Positions 6,544 to 7,949 of a DNA stretch of 7,949 nt are shown here, in pieces. Origin of the DNA: Dehalococcoidia bacterium (GTDB lineage: Bacteria > Chloroflexota > Dehalococcoidia > Dehalococcoidales > G020351185); the NCBI GenBank assembly GCA_030640385.1, contig DAOWJL010000086.1:1-7949 (forward strand). Direction: 5' to 3'. The notes beneath the pieces were generated by a model. It had not been told where the DNA came from and ran no database searches. It worked only from the letters and a program-made list of their open reading frames with translations. Numbering within the stretch: the first letter of the stretch is position 1; each line of letters starts with the position of its first letter. Both the position numbers and the translations under genes were made by a program.

Positions 6544-7812
6544 ATGAACTCTAAAAATAAGAGGGTTAAAATTGACACCCTTGGTTGCAAACTGAATCAG
6601 GCTGAAACCGAGCTTTTGGCGGAGCAGTTTGTGCAAGCAGGATACAGGCTGACCTCATCGGTTGATAAGGCGGATATATATATATTGAATACATGCACAG
6701 TTACCCATATCGCCGACCGCAAATCACGCCACCTGCTGCGACTGGCTCGCCGCCGCAATGCTGAAGCTGTCGTAGTTGCTACCGGCTGCTATGCTCAGCG
6801 TACCCGTCAGGAGCTGGCTGATATTGATGGAGTTAATTTGGTGCTGGGCAATGATGACAAAATGAATATAGTTCAATTGCTGGAAGCGGAAGGTTGCTTA
6901 AGTGTATCGGATTGTAATAGGGGAGATTTGCAGGTAGAACACAAGAATGGCATGAGAAACCGGGCTTTTGTTAAAGCGCAGGACGGCTGTAATAACCTCT
7001 GCACTTATTGCATTGTGCCTATGGTAAGGGGGCGGGAAGAGAGCCTGCCGGCGGGAAATATCATCGCCTGGGTTAGAGACAGGATAATTCATGGCTATAA
7101 AGAGGTGGTGCTTACCGGAACTGAGATTGGCTCTTACCGGTATAATGGTCTTGCCCTGAGCGGGTTGGTTGAAAAGATATTAAATGAAACCGATATTGTA
7201 CGATTGAGGCTGTCATCACTCCAGCCCCACCATATCACGCCACAGTTGATGGAGTTGTGGCATAATCCGAGGCTGTGCCCCCATCTGCACCTCTCTCTTC
7301 AGAGTGGCAGCGATAGCGTTCTCGGACGGATGGAACGTCGTTATTCAACAAAAGAATACAATATGGCGGTGTCTCTAATCCGCTCCATAGTGCCGGAAGC
7401 AGCCATCACCACAGACGTTATCGTCGGCTTCCCCGGCGAAAGCGAAGAAGAGTTTGGAGAAAGCTATAGCTTCTGCAAGGGGGTGGATTTTGCCCGTATC
7501 CACGTTTTCCCCTTTTCCCCCCGTCCCGGCACGCAGGCGGCTGAAATGAAGGAGCAGGTAAGAGCAAGTATTAAAAAAGGGCGCAGCCAGAAAATGCTGG
7601 CTCTGGCCGAAGAAAGCGCCCGCAACTTCAGAAAGCGATTTCTGGGCAGGACGATGCCCCTATTATGGGAGCAAAAAACCAACGGCATATGGTCAGGGCT
7701 TACGGGTAACTACATCAGGGTATATGCTAAAAGTGATGAGGATTTAAGTAATCAGATAACCGAAGTAAAGCTGGAGAAGCTATATAAAGATGGGGTGTTG
7801 GTGGAATTATAA
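6544..7812 (+). CDS. mtaB: tRNA (N6-threonylcarbamoyladenosine(37)-C2)-methylthiotransferase MtaB
   Basis: This radical-SAM enzyme adds a methylthio group to t6A37 of tRNAs that read ANN codons, giving ms2t6A. It has 422 residues from ATG 6544, in the normal range. The N-terminal methylthiotransferase domain carries the three cluster cysteines: Cys15 in TLGCKLNQAE, Cys51 in NTCTVT and Cys82 in ATGCYAQ. The radical-SAM motif is CNNLCTYC (149-156) with Cys149, Cys153 and Cys156. Later landmarks are LRLSSLQP (221-228), LHLSLQSGS (248-256), TTDVIVGFPGE (289-299) and FPFSPRPGT (322-330). A TRAM-like RNA-binding tail occupies about 362-422. TLGCK-N at the start and the RPGT block favour MtaB over MiaB or RimO. 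The enzyme needs two iron-sulfur clusters, consistent with the iron-import genes nearby, though that link is only circumstantial. The 3' end overlaps the convergent acetyltransferase gene by 6 bases. Confidence 0.93.
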   Translation: MNSKNKRVKIDTLGCKLNQAETELLAEQFVQAGYRLTSSVDKADIYILNTCTVTHIADRKSRHLLRLARRRNAEAVVVATGCYAQRTRQELADIDGVNLVLGNDDKMNIVQLLEAEGCLSVSDCNRGDLQVEHKNGMRNRAFVKAQDGCNNLCTYCIVPMVRGREESLPAGNIIAWVRDRIIHGYKEVVLTGTEIGSYRYNGLALSGLVEKILNETDIVRLRLSSLQPHHITPQLMELWHNPRLCPHLHLSLQSGSDSVLGRMERRYSTKEYNMAVSLIRSIVPEAAITTDVIVGFPGESEEEFGESYSFCKGVDFARIHVFPFSPRPGTQAAEMKEQVRASIKKGRSQKMLALAEESARNFRKRFLGRTMPLLWEQKTNGIWSGLTGNYIRVYAKSDEDLSNQITEVKLEKLYKDGVLVEL

Positions 7813-7818
7813 TTCCAC
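7801..7818. repeat. Perfect 18-base palindrome spanning both convergent stop codons
   Basis: GTGGAATTATAATTCCAC equals its own reverse complement. Read forward it gives Val-Glu-Leu-stop (end of mtaB); read in reverse it gives Val-Glu-Leu-stop (end of the acetyltransferase). As RNA it could fold as a 7-base-pair stem with a TATA loop on either strand. No T tract follows, so it is at best a weak bidirectional terminator. Confidence 0.75.
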
Positions 7819-7949
7819 ATCAATCCCCAGCACCACCGACTCCTCAATCTGGCGGCAGGGGATGTCCCAGTAGATAGCCAGTAATCTGTCCTTATCCGGC
7901 ATCATTTTAAAGCCGTGCTTTTCGTAGAAGCTAATCGCCCAGTCGGCAG
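7807..7949 (-). CDS. GNAT-family N-acetyltransferase, partial (C-terminal 46 residues)
   Basis: Only the C-terminal tail is present; the start lies beyond the right edge. The visible peptide begins ADWAISFYEKHGFKMM, the usual last-helix and strand signature of GNAT enzymes (A-x-x-FYEKxGF), and continues with YWDIPCRQIEESVVL before ending in VEL. GNAT enzymes move an acetyl group from acetyl-CoA to an amine, but the substrate cannot be judged from this part. The tail WDIPCRQIEESVVL resembles a group of uncharacterised GNAT proteins known from memory, not checked. The stop codon TAA (7809-7807) overlaps the mtaB 3' end on the other strand. Confidence 0.8.
   Translation of the reverse strand, partial: ADWAISFYEKHGFKMMPDKDRLLAIYWDIPCRQIEESVVLGIDVEL

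Noticed and set aside
6414..6590. N-terminal extension of fabF to an earlier ATG.
   Set aside because: The added 59 residues do not resemble the FabF family, overlap the start of mtaB, and cross the predicted promoters.
1..7949. Defence systems, mobile elements, CRISPR arrays, tRNA or rRNA genes.
   Set aside because: Nothing supports them: nearly all DNA is taken by recognised housekeeping genes, and the gaps are short and explained by promoters.

Overview
The window reads as a chromosomal housekeeping segment of an anaerobic or microaerophilic bacterium. The evidence is a ferrous-iron uptake pair (FeoA, FeoB), a DtxR/MntR-type metal regulator and an oxygen-sensitive radical-SAM tRNA modification enzyme. 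There are no rRNAs, tRNAs, insertion sequences, CRISPR arrays or phage genes. Gene style (TTG and GTG starts, tightly packed genes, Feo next to a C-terminally FeoA-like DtxR regulator, GNAT C-terminus) is compatible with Chloroflexota such as Dehalococcoidia. That assignment is a guess from protein character and was not tested by a search.

Region 1 (1-2776) is an iron module. feoB (minus strand, running off the left edge) lies 32 bases downstream of feoA (minus). They are transcribed away from a dtxR-family gene (plus strand). The 174-base gap between feoA and dtxR holds two near-perfect housekeeping promoters facing outward: TTGACT-17-TATAAT for feoAB and TTGACA-17-TATAAT for dtxR. An imperfect inverted repeat, TAAGG-AAAA-CCTAA, lies between the two -35 boxes and is a candidate operator. 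The simplest model is metal-dependent repression of feoAB, and perhaps of its own gene, by the regulator.

Region 2 (2824-6413, minus strand) is a three-gene run: fabF, recJ and plsY. Spacing is 2 bases between fabF and recJ and 0 bases between recJ and plsY, so co-transcription and translational coupling are likely. A fatty-acid elongation enzyme and an acyl-phosphate acyltransferase homologue flank the RecJ nuclease. The PlsY homologue departs from the family at several residues that are normally conserved.

Region 3 (6414-7949) begins with a 130-base divergent promoter region shared by fabF and mtaB. mtaB (plus) encodes the tRNA t6A methylthiotransferase. It converges on the C-terminal tail of a GNAT-type acetyltransferase (minus, cut by the right edge). 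The two coding regions overlap by 6 bases inside a perfect 18-base palindrome that gives both proteins the same Val-Glu-Leu ending.

No clearly new biological system was found. The most useful leads are the divergent PlsY, the putative iron operator region, the mixed metal-ligand set of the regulator, and the palindromic shared gene end.
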